Shown: piece after piece, positions 25,284 to 32,510 of the stretch | Layout of the letters: each line of letters starts with the position of its first letter | Position numbering within the stretch: the stretch's first letter is position 1 | Origin: Oscillospiraceae bacterium | Lineage (GTDB): Bacteria > Bacillota > Clostridia > Oscillospirales > Oscillospiraceae | DNA length: 61,561 bases | NCBI GenBank assembly: GCA_017465745.1 | Contig: JAFTVM010000040.1 | Location: 1-61,561, forward strand | Reading direction: 5' to 3' | Program-made: the position numbers and the translations under genes | The notes under the pieces: generated by a model | Databases searched by the model: none | What the model was told of the DNA's origin: nothing | What the model saw: only the letters and a program-made list of their open reading frames with translations

Positions 25284-26129
25284 TTAACCCTTCACAGCAC
25301 CGGCGGCAACACCCTTGATGATGTGCTTCTGGCAGGTCAGGTAGAACACGATGACGGGGATGATGCTCAGCAGGATCAGGGCCATGGTGGCGCCCAGATC
25401 CACGGTGCCATAGCTGCCCTTCAGGTACTGGATGTGGATGGGCAGGGTACGGTACTCGGTGATGTCGAGGACCAGGTAGGGCAGCAGGTAGTCATTCCAG
25501 ACCCACATCATCTCCAGGATGGTGACGGAGATCAGGGTGGGCTTCATCATGGGAAGGACCACGCTGAAGAAGGTGCGCAGGGGGGTGCAGCCGTCGATGG
25601 CGGCAGCTTCCTCGATCTCCACGGGGATGCCCTTGACGAAGCCCACGAACATGAATACCGCCAGGCCGGCGCCGAAGCCCAGATAGATCACAGGGATGGT
25701 CCAGGGGGTGTTGAAGCCCAGGGTGTCCGCAGTCTTGGACAGGGTGAACATCAGCATCTGGAAAGGAACGACCATGGAGAACACGCACAGGTAGTAGACC
25801 ACGCGGCAGGCGGGAGAGTCCACACGGGTAATGTACCACGCTGCCATGGAGGTGACCAGCACGATCAGCACCGTGGAAATGACAGTGATGACCACGCTGT
25901 AGAAAACGGAATTGACGAAGGGATAGCCGCCGAAGGTCATACCCTTGATGAAGTTGTCCCAGCCGGCGAAGGACTCGGCGTTGGGCATGGAGAAAGTGTC
26001 GGTCTTGACGAAGGTGTTCTGCTTGAAGGAGTTGACCACCACCATGACCACGGGGAAGATATAGGCGATGCTCACCAGGGCGAAGAGCACAGTCAGGGCG
26101 GATTTGCCCATTTTCTTATTCTTAATCAT
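25284..26129 (-). CDS. carbohydrate ABC transporter permease (MalG type)
   Basis: A 281-residue permease with six membrane helices. The EAA loop EIEEAAAIDGCTPLRTFFSVVLPMMKP (about residues 168-194) is the ATPase contact of the MalG/LacG family. It pairs with the MalF-type protein encoded just upstream, and its start shares a base with that gene's stop (TAATG). Substrate inferred as maltodextrin from malQ and the binding protein. No ATPase gene is present in the cluster, so a shared MsmX/UgpC-like ATPase encoded elsewhere is likely. Confidence 0.92.
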   Translation of the reverse strand: MIKNKKMGKSALTVLFALVSIAYIFPVVMVVVNSFKQNTFVKTDTFSMPNAESFAGWDNFIKGMTFGGYPFVNSVFYSVVITVISTVLIVLVTSMAAWYITRVDSPACRVVYYLCVFSMVVPFQMLMFTLSKTADTLGFNTPWTIPVIYLGFGAGLAVFMFVGFVKGIPVEIEEAAAIDGCTPLRTFFSVVLPMMKPTLISVTILEMMWVWNDYLLPYLVLDITEYRTLPIHIQYLKGSYGTVDLGATMALILLSIIPVIVFYLTCQKHIIKGVAAGAVKG

Positions 26130-27058
26130 TATGCAGCGACCTCCTTATCACGGGTGGAACGCAGCTGCAGGATGCTCAGTGCTGCGACCAGGACGAAGAA
26201 CAGGACAGCCTTGGCCTGGGCCACGCCGCGGGAATTGACATTCTGGCCGTAGAAGGTGTTGAAGATGTTCAGAGCCAGCATTTCCGTGGTATGGACGGAA
26301 GAGCCGTCGGGATTGATGATGTAAGGCTGACCGCCGGTCAGGGCCAGGTTCTGGTCGAACAGCTTGAAGCCGTTGGTCAGGGTCAGGAACATGCAGATGG
26401 TGATGGAGGGCATGACGTTGGGGATGGTGACCTTGAAGAGGGTCTGCCAGCCGTTGGCGCCGTCGATCTTGGCGGCTTCCAGCATGTCCTCAGGCACCGC
26501 CTGGAGGCCGGCGATGTAGATGATCATCATGTAGCCGATCTGCTGCCAGCACATCAGGATGATCAGGCCCCAGAAGCCCCAGGTGGAATTGGTCAGGATG
26601 GAGGTATTGTAGGCAGCCAGCAGGCCGTCGAAGATCATGCTCCAGATGTAGCCCAGAACGATACCGCCGATGAGGTTGGGCATGAAGAAGACGGTACGGA
26701 ACAGGTTGGCGCCCTTGATCTTCTGGGTCAGGGCATAGGCCACAGCGAAGGCGATGACGTTGATCAGCACCAGGCTCACCACGGCGTAAACGGCGGTGTA
26801 GCCGAAGGAATAGCGGAAGCTCTCGTCACCGAAAGCCTTGATATAGTTGCTGATACCGACCCAGGTCCACTTGCTGGTGGTCTTGAACTCGGTGAAGGAC
26901 AGGAACAGACCCTGCAGGAAGGGCCAGATAAAACCGATGCAGAATGCGGCCACCATGGGCAGCAGGAAGATCGGCGCGCAGCGCTGGATCGGTCTGCGGA
27001 GGATGCTGCTGTTGATGGCGGCGGCATCGCGCTTGTAGTTTTTCATTTTTTGAATCAT
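26129..27058 (-). CDS. carbohydrate ABC transporter permease (MalF type)
   Basis: A 309-residue permease with six membrane helices. The EAA loop is DMLEAAKIDGANGWQTLFKVTIPNVMP (about residues 195-221). It heterodimerises with the MalG-type permease. The ATG at 27058 directly abuts GAGGAG, and the ATG at 27046 would be 12 bases away; both spacings are poor, so the start is uncertain by four residues. Confidence 0.92.
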   Translation of the reverse strand: MIQKMKNYKRDAAAINSSILRRPIQRCAPIFLLPMVAAFCIGFIWPFLQGLFLSFTEFKTTSKWTWVGISNYIKAFGDESFRYSFGYTAVYAVVSLVLINVIAFAVAYALTQKIKGANLFRTVFFMPNLIGGIVLGYIWSMIFDGLLAAYNTSILTNSTWGFWGLIILMCWQQIGYMMIIYIAGLQAVPEDMLEAAKIDGANGWQTLFKVTIPNVMPSITICMFLTLTNGFKLFDQNLALTGGQPYIINPDGSSVHTTEMLALNIFNTFYGQNVNSRGVAQAKAVLFFVLVAALSILQLRSTRDKEVAA

Positions 27059-27089
27059 CTCCTCAATTGGATTGAACAGAAAAGAAAAG

Positions 27090-27115
27090 GCGGGGCGAGC
27101 GTGTGCTCGCCCCGC
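27090..27115 (-). terminator. intra-operon hairpin between binding protein and permeases
   Basis: Perfect 11-base stem GCGGGGCGAGC (27090-27100) with GCTCGCCCCGC (27105-27115), followed on the minus strand by CTTTTC. It probably works as a partial terminator or mRNA-stabilising hairpin, giving more binding protein than permease. Confidence 0.75.
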
Positions 27116-27149
27116 TTGCTATAGAGGGTATCCGGATCTGTTTCGTTAA

Positions 27150-28439
27150 TTAGCCGTTGGCAGCCTGATACTGAGTAGCCCAGCCGTCAACGAATGCAGC
27201 AACGACGTCCTCCCAGTTGGCGTCGGTGGGATCGGCGTTGTAAGCGTTCAGAGCGGAAACAGCGGTGGCACGGTAAGCGTCAACATTGGGCTGGAAGCCG
27301 TTGACACAGGCCATGATGGAGCAGCCAGCGTCCAGGTACTCCTGAGCGGAGCCATAGAAGGGGTTGGGGGACTGGACAGCCTGCTTGTAGGGCATGACAC
27401 CGAAGGTGCCGACAGCGATCTCGGAAGCCTCGGGATCGGTGACGACCCAGTACATGAAGTCCAGGGTAGCCTGGATGTCAGCCTCGGAAGCCTCAGCGTT
27501 GACAGCCCAGTAGTTCTCGGTACCGGCGTTCAGGCCGACCTTGTCTTCGCCCTCAACACCGCAGTAGTAGGGGTACATGTGCAGCTGGTCAGCAGTCATG
27601 CCCTTGCCTTCCAGGTTGGACCACTCCCAGTTGCCGTTGACATAGAACAGAGCCTCGCCGTTGGCGAACTCAGCACCGGCGTCGAAGCCGCCGTTGGCCA
27701 GGTCAGCACGGGGGGTAGCGGAGTTGACGACCATCAGGTCGTACAGCTGCTTGAAGTTGTCCATGTAGGTGCCCTCGATGGAGGGGGGGCAGGTGACCCA
27801 TGCATCGGGGTTATCAACGGACTCCCAGTAGTAGGCAGCGTTGATCAGGTGGCCGGTGTAGCGCCAGGAAGAGGAGCCGTCCATGCCGGCGGAGGTGAAG
27901 GCGTCGAAGCCCAGCTCAGCAGCGCGGGCGTGAACGTCCTCAGCAACTTCCTTCAGGGTAGCAAAGTCCTTGATGTAATCCTTGGCGTAGCCAGCCTGCT
28001 CCAGCAGGGTGGTGTTGACGATGATGCCGTAGCACTCGTAGCAGTAGCCGATGGAGCACAGCTTGCCCTCATCGTCATACAGCATGTACTGGTCGGTGGA
28101 CAGTTCCTTTGCCACAGCGGTGTCGGTCAGGTCCAGGCAGTAGTCGCCCCAGTTCTTGACGGCGGCAGCGTTGCCGACGACGAACAGAGTGGGAGCGCCT
28201 TCCTTGTCCATCTGAGAGGTCAGGGTCTGCTCGTAGGTGCCGGAAGCAGCGGTGACGATCTTGACGTCCACGCCGGTCTCTTCCTTGTACATTTCGGCGA
28301 TCTGCTTCAGAGCTTCGTCAGACTCGGGCTTGAAGTTCAGCCAGTAGACGGAACCGGTCTCATCAGCAGCGGGAGTGCCGCAGGCGCACAGGCCCAGGAC
28401 CATGACCAGAGCCAGCAGCAGAGCAATCAGCTTCTTCAT
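27150..28439 (-). CDS. carbohydrate ABC transporter substrate-binding lipoprotein
   Basis: A 429-residue MalE-type (PBP family 1) lipoprotein: signal peptide MKKLIALLLALVMVLGLCAC with lipid-attachment Cys20, then an extracellular binding domain. LKQIAEMYKEETGVDVKIV, the GEALFYVNGNWEWSN block and the EASEIAVGTFGVMPYKQAV segment are family-typical. It delivers a sugar, probably maltodextrin, to the permeases downstream. It is the first gene of the cluster, with its own promoter at 28541-28569. Confidence 0.92.
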   Translation of the reverse strand: MKKLIALLLALVMVLGLCACGTPAADETGSVYWLNFKPESDEALKQIAEMYKEETGVDVKIVTAASGTYEQTLTSQMDKEGAPTLFVVGNAAAVKNWGDYCLDLTDTAVAKELSTDQYMLYDDEGKLCSIGYCYECYGIIVNTTLLEQAGYAKDYIKDFATLKEVAEDVHARAAELGFDAFTSAGMDGSSSWRYTGHLINAAYYWESVDNPDAWVTCPPSIEGTYMDNFKQLYDLMVVNSATPRADLANGGFDAGAEFANGEALFYVNGNWEWSNLEGKGMTADQLHMYPYYCGVEGEDKVGLNAGTENYWAVNAEASEADIQATLDFMYWVVTDPEASEIAVGTFGVMPYKQAVQSPNPFYGSAQEYLDAGCSIMACVNGFQPNVDAYRATAVSALNAYNADPTDANWEDVVAAFVDGWATQYQAANG

Positions 28440-28512
28440 TTTGTTTCCTCCTAATTTTCTTGTTGATTTATGCTTGTTCGGCGTGATGCCGGAAAAGCCG
28501 TTGGAACAGATA

Positions 28513-28569
28513 TGGAAACGATTTCATTTCCGACAATTCAAATATAAATCAAATTCTCTAAAAATTCAA
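28513..28569 (-). promoter_or_regulatory. maltodextrin cluster promoter with LacI-type operator
   Basis: Minus-strand TTGAAT (28569-28564), a 17-base spacer and TATATT (28546-28541). The sequence TGGAAACGATTTCA (28513-28526), a LacI-type site with a central CG, lies just downstream. Confidence 0.7.
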
Positions 28570-28653
28570 CCGAAAAATGTACATATTCTGAAAGTTCCAC
28601 ACATCCGACAACTGACAGCCCGACTTTTTGTTCATTATTTCAGAACCATTTAT

Positions 28654-28667
28654 TGAAAACGATTCCA
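28654..28667. promoter_or_regulatory. second candidate LacI-type operator
   Basis: TGAAAACGATTCCA shares the AACGATT core with the site at 28513-28526, about 140 bases away, a distance suited to looping. Confidence 0.45.
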
Positions 28668-28828
28668 TTTCGTTCCAATGCCGTTTCCCTTTCAGATTGG
28701 GAAGGCGCACCTCTGCTTTAGCAAATGCACCCGGACAGCTCTTTTTTCCGGCGGCGCACCAAAATCATTTCACGGAGCTTCACCTCCGGCTTATTCATCA
28801 AAATCCGCAGGACGACGTGCCATGATCT

Positions 28829-28932
28829 GTCTTTCTTTCCGCAAAGCACCATTCATATCAGCGGTCATCCGGGGCATGATATGTTTGCGGAAAGAAAGAC
28901 GTTTTCCCCGGAAAATGTCGGACTTTCCGGGG
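28829..28932 (+). promoter_or_regulatory. large inverted repeat and hairpin in the leader of the spore protein gene
   Basis: A 17-base perfect inverted repeat (28829-28845 with 28884-28900; GTCTTTCTTTCCGCAAA and its complement) encloses an inner CATATCA/TGATATG pair. A second hairpin follows, CCCCGGAAA (28906-28914) with TTTCCGGGG (28924-28932), ending about 10 bases before the ribosome binding site. I do not recognise the structure. It could be a leader RNA element or a terminator-like barrier. Apart from these features and the operator at 28654, 28570-28958 holds no gene. Confidence 0.6.
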
Positions 28933-28958
28933 AATCTGATTCAAGGAGAGAATGAATT

Positions 28959-29063
28959 ATGAGCAACAATTCCAACAACCTCAACATCCCCCAGGCACGT
29001 CAGGGCATGGAGCAGTTCAAGATGCAGGCTGCCCAGGACCTTGGTGTCCTTTTTACCTATTAA
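28959..29063 (+). pseudogene. alpha/beta-type small acid-soluble spore protein, cut by element insertion
   Basis: The first about 30 codons read MSNNSNNLNIPQARQGMEQF and continue KMQAAQDLGV, the conserved N-terminal half of alpha/beta-type SASPs, which coat and protect spore DNA. The normal protein has about 60-70 residues and a conserved GxxGGxMVKxM half. Here the frame runs into LFTY and a stop at 29061, inside the 3' end of the serine recombinase gene. AAGGAGAG precedes the ATG. The rest of the gene should lie at the far junction of the element, outside the window. Other intact SASP genes may compensate. Confidence 0.85.
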
Positions 29064-29065
29064 AC
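29035..29065. other. left attachment junction of the integrated element
   Basis: The SASP reading frame stops matching its family after the codons for DLGV (about 29041-29049), and the recombinase stop codon is at 29060-29062. The crossover core must lie around here. The exact dinucleotide needs the right junction. Confidence 0.6.
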
Positions 29066-30841
29066 TCCCCCCGTTGAGGGAGTTTCGGCTGTTTCCGTTG
29101 CCTTCAGACCGGCAGCCGTCATCTCCCGGACTGGTTCATTCACGATTTCGCCAATGAACTTGTAGAAGATTCGGATGCTCTGCTGATAGCTGGCGTTCTT
29201 CCGGGGCATCTTCTCGTAGCCCTCCGGGAGAATCTTCTCGCCAACTTCAATGCGGTCAATGAAGGTAACAAGGGTGTTACGGTCCAGAGTTTCGATATAG
29301 GTGTACTGCTTTGCCAGCGCAAAGAACCGCTCGTAGTTTTCCTGGATTTCATCCGCAGGATCATCCACATCCAGTTCTGCAATTTTGGCTTCCAGGGCAC
29401 TGGCCTCTTTTTCCAGGTCAGGGAGTACACGGGCAAGCCGATCATCGGAAATCTTACCTTCTGCATTATCCATATACATTTTGGTAATCATCCGATCAAT
29501 CGTTTTCAAGCGGGCCTTGGCCTGTTCAATCTGTGCTTTCTTGTCAGCCAGATTCATTCTGGAATTTTCATTGGCAATCACTGACTGAACCAGGACATCG
29601 ATTTCCTCATCAGTCAGGCCGATCAGACTGTTCAGATCGTTCCGAACGATTTCGCAGATGTCTGCATAGCGGATGTTGACACCGGTGCAGGGATTGGCTA
29701 GGTGCTTCTTCGTGTGATTGCAGGACAAAAACCAATATTTTTCCCGTTCCCCTTTGTGAACCGTTCCGGATGAGCAAAGGGAGTAGCCGCATTTGCTGCA
29801 CACTGCGATTCCACCGAAAATGCTCTTGCGAACATGGTCGTACTGGCGATAGTCGCGGGAGGCTTTACCGATGTTGGTCTGGGCTTTTTCAAAGGTGTCT
29901 ACATCGACCAGAGGTTCATGGGTTCCTTCGGTGATGGTCCAGTCCTGCTTCGGGACCGGAACTTTCTTTTTCGATTTCACACTGACCTTTTTGGACTTTC
30001 CCAAAATGGTATCTCCCAGGTACACCCTGTTTTTCAGGATTCGCTTGACCGTCGTATGGTTCCAGATATCGGATGCCCTTGCAGCACCTTCCGGCGTGAA
30101 ATTATCCCGGCACAACGCCCGGTATTTCAGTGGAGGCATGATACCCTCTGCGCTCAGGTCCGTTGCAATCTTGATGCAGGAATCACCGGCTGCAGCTCTT
30201 TCAAAGATTCGCTGAACGACAGGAGCGGTATCCTCATTGGGTACTAAAACATCTTTTGTCTGCGGATGCTTCATATATCCATAAGGAGCGCAGGCGCAGT
30301 ATTCACCACGCTGCCGCTTCATCTTCAGGACATCCTTGATCTTTCTTGAACCGTCCCGGAGATAGACCTCGTTCATTGCAAACTGGAATGGAGCCATCAC
30401 ATTTTCGGTTTCGGAGTCAAAATTATCTGCAATGGCAATATAACGGATCTGATTTTCCGGAAAGAACTGTTCCGCATAGTAGCTGGATTCTCTCATGTCA
30501 CGACCCAGTCTGGAAAGGTCCTTTGTGATGACCACATTTGCCTTTCCGGATTCCAAGGCACGCATCATCTCCTGAAAACCGGGCCGTTCAAAGTTGCCGC
30601 CGGACCAGCCGTCATCCACAAAGGATTTCAGAATGGTGATACCGTACTGGTGACAGTAGGCTTCCACGATCTTCTTTTGGTTGGAGATACTGGTGGACTC
30701 ACTTTTTTGCGCTTCTTCACGGGACAAGCGGTAGTAGGCATAGGCAAGCAACTGAACTCTGCTGCCCATACCACAGCTGGCTCTGGAGAAGGTGGGAGAA
30801 TTGGTTCTGACAGTGGAATAGGATTGAGTATAATTACGCAT
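29060..30841 (-). CDS. large serine recombinase (element integrase/excisionase)
   Basis: A 593-residue TnpX-like large serine recombinase. The N-terminal resolvase domain has YAYYRLSRE with the likely nucleophile Ser40 and DLSRLGRDMRES. A recombinase domain follows (about residues 190-300), then a zinc-ribbon (CSKCGYSLC, later CNHTKK and C) and a long coiled coil (about 430-500), which in this family controls directionality. It sits at the extreme left end of the element with its stop at the junction, as expected of the enzyme that joined it to the SASP gene. GAGGAGG precedes the ATG; tnpW ends 10 bases upstream. Confidence 0.95.
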   Translation of the reverse strand: MRNYTQSYSTVRTNSPTFSRASCGMGSRVQLLAYAYYRLSREEAQKSESTSISNQKKIVEAYCHQYGITILKSFVDDGWSGGNFERPGFQEMMRALESGKANVVITKDLSRLGRDMRESSYYAEQFFPENQIRYIAIADNFDSETENVMAPFQFAMNEVYLRDGSRKIKDVLKMKRQRGEYCACAPYGYMKHPQTKDVLVPNEDTAPVVQRIFERAAAGDSCIKIATDLSAEGIMPPLKYRALCRDNFTPEGAARASDIWNHTTVKRILKNRVYLGDTILGKSKKVSVKSKKKVPVPKQDWTITEGTHEPLVDVDTFEKAQTNIGKASRDYRQYDHVRKSIFGGIAVCSKCGYSLCSSGTVHKGEREKYWFLSCNHTKKHLANPCTGVNIRYADICEIVRNDLNSLIGLTDEEIDVLVQSVIANENSRMNLADKKAQIEQAKARLKTIDRMITKMYMDNAEGKISDDRLARVLPDLEKEASALEAKIAELDVDDPADEIQENYERFFALAKQYTYIETLDRNTLVTFIDRIEVGEKILPEGYEKMPRKNASYQQSIRIFYKFIGEIVNEPVREMTAAGLKATETAETPSTGGV

Positions 30842-30851
30842 GGTTCCTCCT

Positions 30852-31025
30852 CTAACCAGCGTTTCTTCCGCCGCTATTATAAGAGGCAGACGCCGAGTTT
30901 GTCAAAGGTAAGACCTGGGAACGGTTCGCCTCTATCCTTTGCTGAATCAACTCAGATACATTCTTATTTCCAACAAAAACCCGGCTAACAAGATACGTTG
31001 CATTGCCGATCACAATATTTTCCAT
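30852..31025 (-). CDS. TnpW-family transposon-encoded small protein
   Basis: A 57-residue protein beginning MENIVIGNATYLVSRVFVGN and continuing with VSELIQQRIEAN, which fits the TnpW family found next to large serine recombinases in Tn4451-like elements. It was located by translating the minus strand between the recombinase and 31025. GGGAGG lies before the ATG at 31025. The stop TAG is followed at once by AGGAGG and the recombinase ATG, so the two are coupled. Function is unknown; a recombination accessory role is plausible. Confidence 0.75.
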   Translation of the reverse strand: MENIVIGNATYLVSRVFVGNKNVSELIQQRIEANRSQVLPLTNSASASYNSGGRNAG

Positions 31026-31663
31026 GGTGGTTCCTCCCTGAACTGGAAAGCTGTTTCATCTGCAAAGAGTATTTACAAAAATACCAGCTTATATGCTTTT
31101 TATTCGTGTAACGTAAATGACCAAAGTTACATGAATGCGCTGGAGAATATGCCCCAGCGCATGGTATCTAACTTTGGAAACGCTGCACCTACCCATTTGC
31201 TGATCCGAAACATGGAACTCGTGGTGCAGCATTGTCCTGCCGTTTTGTTGGTAAAAGCAATGATTTACTTTCGCCATTTTTGCCACGCCCCCTGACGATA
31301 GGCGTATTACAAGTCGCCCCTGGCAGGGCTGTCATAACTCCACAACGCCGTTATTCTCGTGCGCCGCAGGGTTCCCCCTCAAGTCTGTGGGAGGTCGTGA
31401 GAAAGTATCGTTAGCCCCTGCGTTTGTCATCGCAACCGGGATGCCACTCCCGGCTTTAAGACTTCCGTGGGTCGCTCGGACAGCTTGGGCTATCACCTCC
31501 TAAAAGCTATCGTCTTGGCGTCGGGTCTTGTGCCGCTCGTCACGCAGGTTTCGTACTTGTAATACGGTGTATTCTGTTTTCAATGTGCCTGAAGGTTGAG
31601 AAATGTCCCCCTCACTTGTTTCCTAACTAAAAGGTCAAAAGTGTAGTCTGAAATCCAATTTTT
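31026..31663. ncRNA. 640-base noncoding, hairpin-rich region; candidate structured RNA
   Basis: No convincing gene. Several paired segments are visible: TGTAAC..GTTACA near 31108-31131, ATGCGCTGG (31135-31143) with CCAGCGCAT (31154-31162), and CCGGGA-TGCCAC-TCCCGG (31436-31453). A minus-strand frame of 65 codons at 31089-31286 lacks a good ribosome binding site. The stretch 31290-31600 is GC-rich without an open frame, unusual between element genes. RNA identity is inference. Confidence 0.35.
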
Positions 31664-32167
31664 TTAGATTTTTTCTTTCAGCTTTCGCAGGGCCAGATCG
31701 ACACTGAATTTCACGGCTCTTTTGGTACAGCCTTCAATTGTTGCAATTTCCTCATAGGTATATTCTTCAAAGAAATACAGCTTAACACGCCTGCGCTGTA
31801 CCTCTGGCAATGTACCAATGGCAGCGTGTAACCTGACGTAATCCATTCCGCGAAGTGTTGTTTCCTCCAGATCTTCCTGCTGTCCAAAAGCCCGTGTATG
31901 GAGTGATATTTCCGTCAGCTCCGAATGTTCATAATGATTATCCACCTCATTCAGAAAAGAAAGATCGTCCAGTTCAAACTGATCGAACTGGACGAACAGC
32001 TCCCGGCTTATTTCCATGCAGTGACACTTCCCTTGTCCATCCCGGAATGATAGATAGTAGTGCGGCTCATCCGAGTCAGCACCAGTAGAAAAGATAGTAT
32101 ATGGATTATCACGATCTTTGCGCCGCTTCGGGCGAGGATCAATATTTTCAGGATGCTTTACATCCAT
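31664..32167 (-). CDS. RNA polymerase sigma factor-like protein of the element
   Basis: A 167-residue protein. The C-terminal half carries a sigma-70 region-4 type helix-turn-helix: LHAAIGTLPEVQRRRVKLYFFEEYTYEEIATIEGCTKRAVKFSVDLALRKLKEKI (about residues 110-167). The N-terminal half, with YYLSFRDGQGKCHCMEISRELF, is typical of element-encoded sigma-like proteins related to those of conjugative transposons, and no region 2 is seen. It may regulate transfer or excision genes. GGAGG lies 9 bases before the ATG at 32167 but is locked in a strong hairpin. Confidence 0.85.
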   Translation of the reverse strand: MDVKHPENIDPRPKRRKDRDNPYTIFSTGADSDEPHYYLSFRDGQGKCHCMEISRELFVQFDQFELDDLSFLNEVDNHYEHSELTEISLHTRAFGQQEDLEETTLRGMDYVRLHAAIGTLPEVQRRRVKLYFFEEYTYEEIATIEGCTKRAVKFSVDLALRKLKEKI

Positions 32168-32175
32168 TTTGTTTT

Positions 32176-32219
32176 CCTCCTGTCAGTCTGAAATGTGAGA
32201 ATTTCAGATCGACAGGAGG
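32176..32219 (-). promoter_or_regulatory. hairpin sequestering the ribosome binding site of the sigma-like gene
   Basis: In the minus-strand transcript CCTCCTGTC (32219-32211) pairs with GACAGGAGG (32184-32176), and ATCTGAAAT-like inner arms (32208-32201 with 32194-32187) pair perfectly, with a 2-by-2 internal loop and a 6-base apical loop. The AGGAGG of the gene lies in the 3' arm, so translation should be blocked until the stem opens. Confidence 0.75.
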
Positions 32220-32252
32220 GCTGCGGCACCGGCACTCTACTGGCGCATAAAA

Positions 32253-32295
32253 AGAATAAGAGCGTCCACTTCTGCGGTAAATTGCAAAAGTGGAC
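32253..32295 (-). promoter_or_regulatory. candidate promoter and inverted repeat upstream of the sigma-like gene
   Basis: Minus-strand TTTACC (32281-32276), a 17-base spacer and TATTCT (32258-32253). It is embedded in an inverted repeat GTCCACTT (32264-32271) / AAGTGGAC (32288-32295) that could bind a dimeric regulator. The remaining sequence up to 32510 holds the hairpin at 32329-32394 and no gene. Confidence 0.45.
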
Positions 32296-32328
32296 ACTCT
32301 GCCATAGGTAGCTGGATACACAAAAAGT

Positions 32329-32399
32329 ACCCCCGTAGGATAAGAGTCAAGGCAAGCGATTTGCTCTTGCCCGGACACCTTATCCTACGGGGGTGTTTT
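32329..32399. terminator. long hairpin terminator, probably bidirectional
   Basis: A perfect 16-base stem ACCCCCGTAGGATAAG (32329-32344) with its complement (32379-32394) and a 34-base loop that itself contains GGCAAG/CTTGCC. T-runs follow on both strands (GTTTTG on plus, ACTTTTTG on minus). It closes the transcript of the GAF-BTAD gene. Confidence 0.75.
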
Positions 32400-32510
32400 G
32401 AAAGTTTTTGAGCGTTGGTTCAGCGTGCGATTTGCCCGTTCTGCGTTTGTTGAGCGTTTGCACGGCGTTGTTTCAGCGTTTACAGGATGAAATTTGTGTT
32501 TGCGAAGCGT

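Noticed and set aside
24138-26252. A 704-codon plus-strand frame opposite the LacI regulator and permease genes
   Set aside because: Antisense to genes of well-known families, with low-complexity His/Gly composition.
31089-31286. A 65-codon minus-strand frame (MAKMAKVNHCFYQ...)
   Set aside because: Only a weak GGGGG before the start, hairpins inside the frame and no family I recognise; kept as part of the noncoding region.
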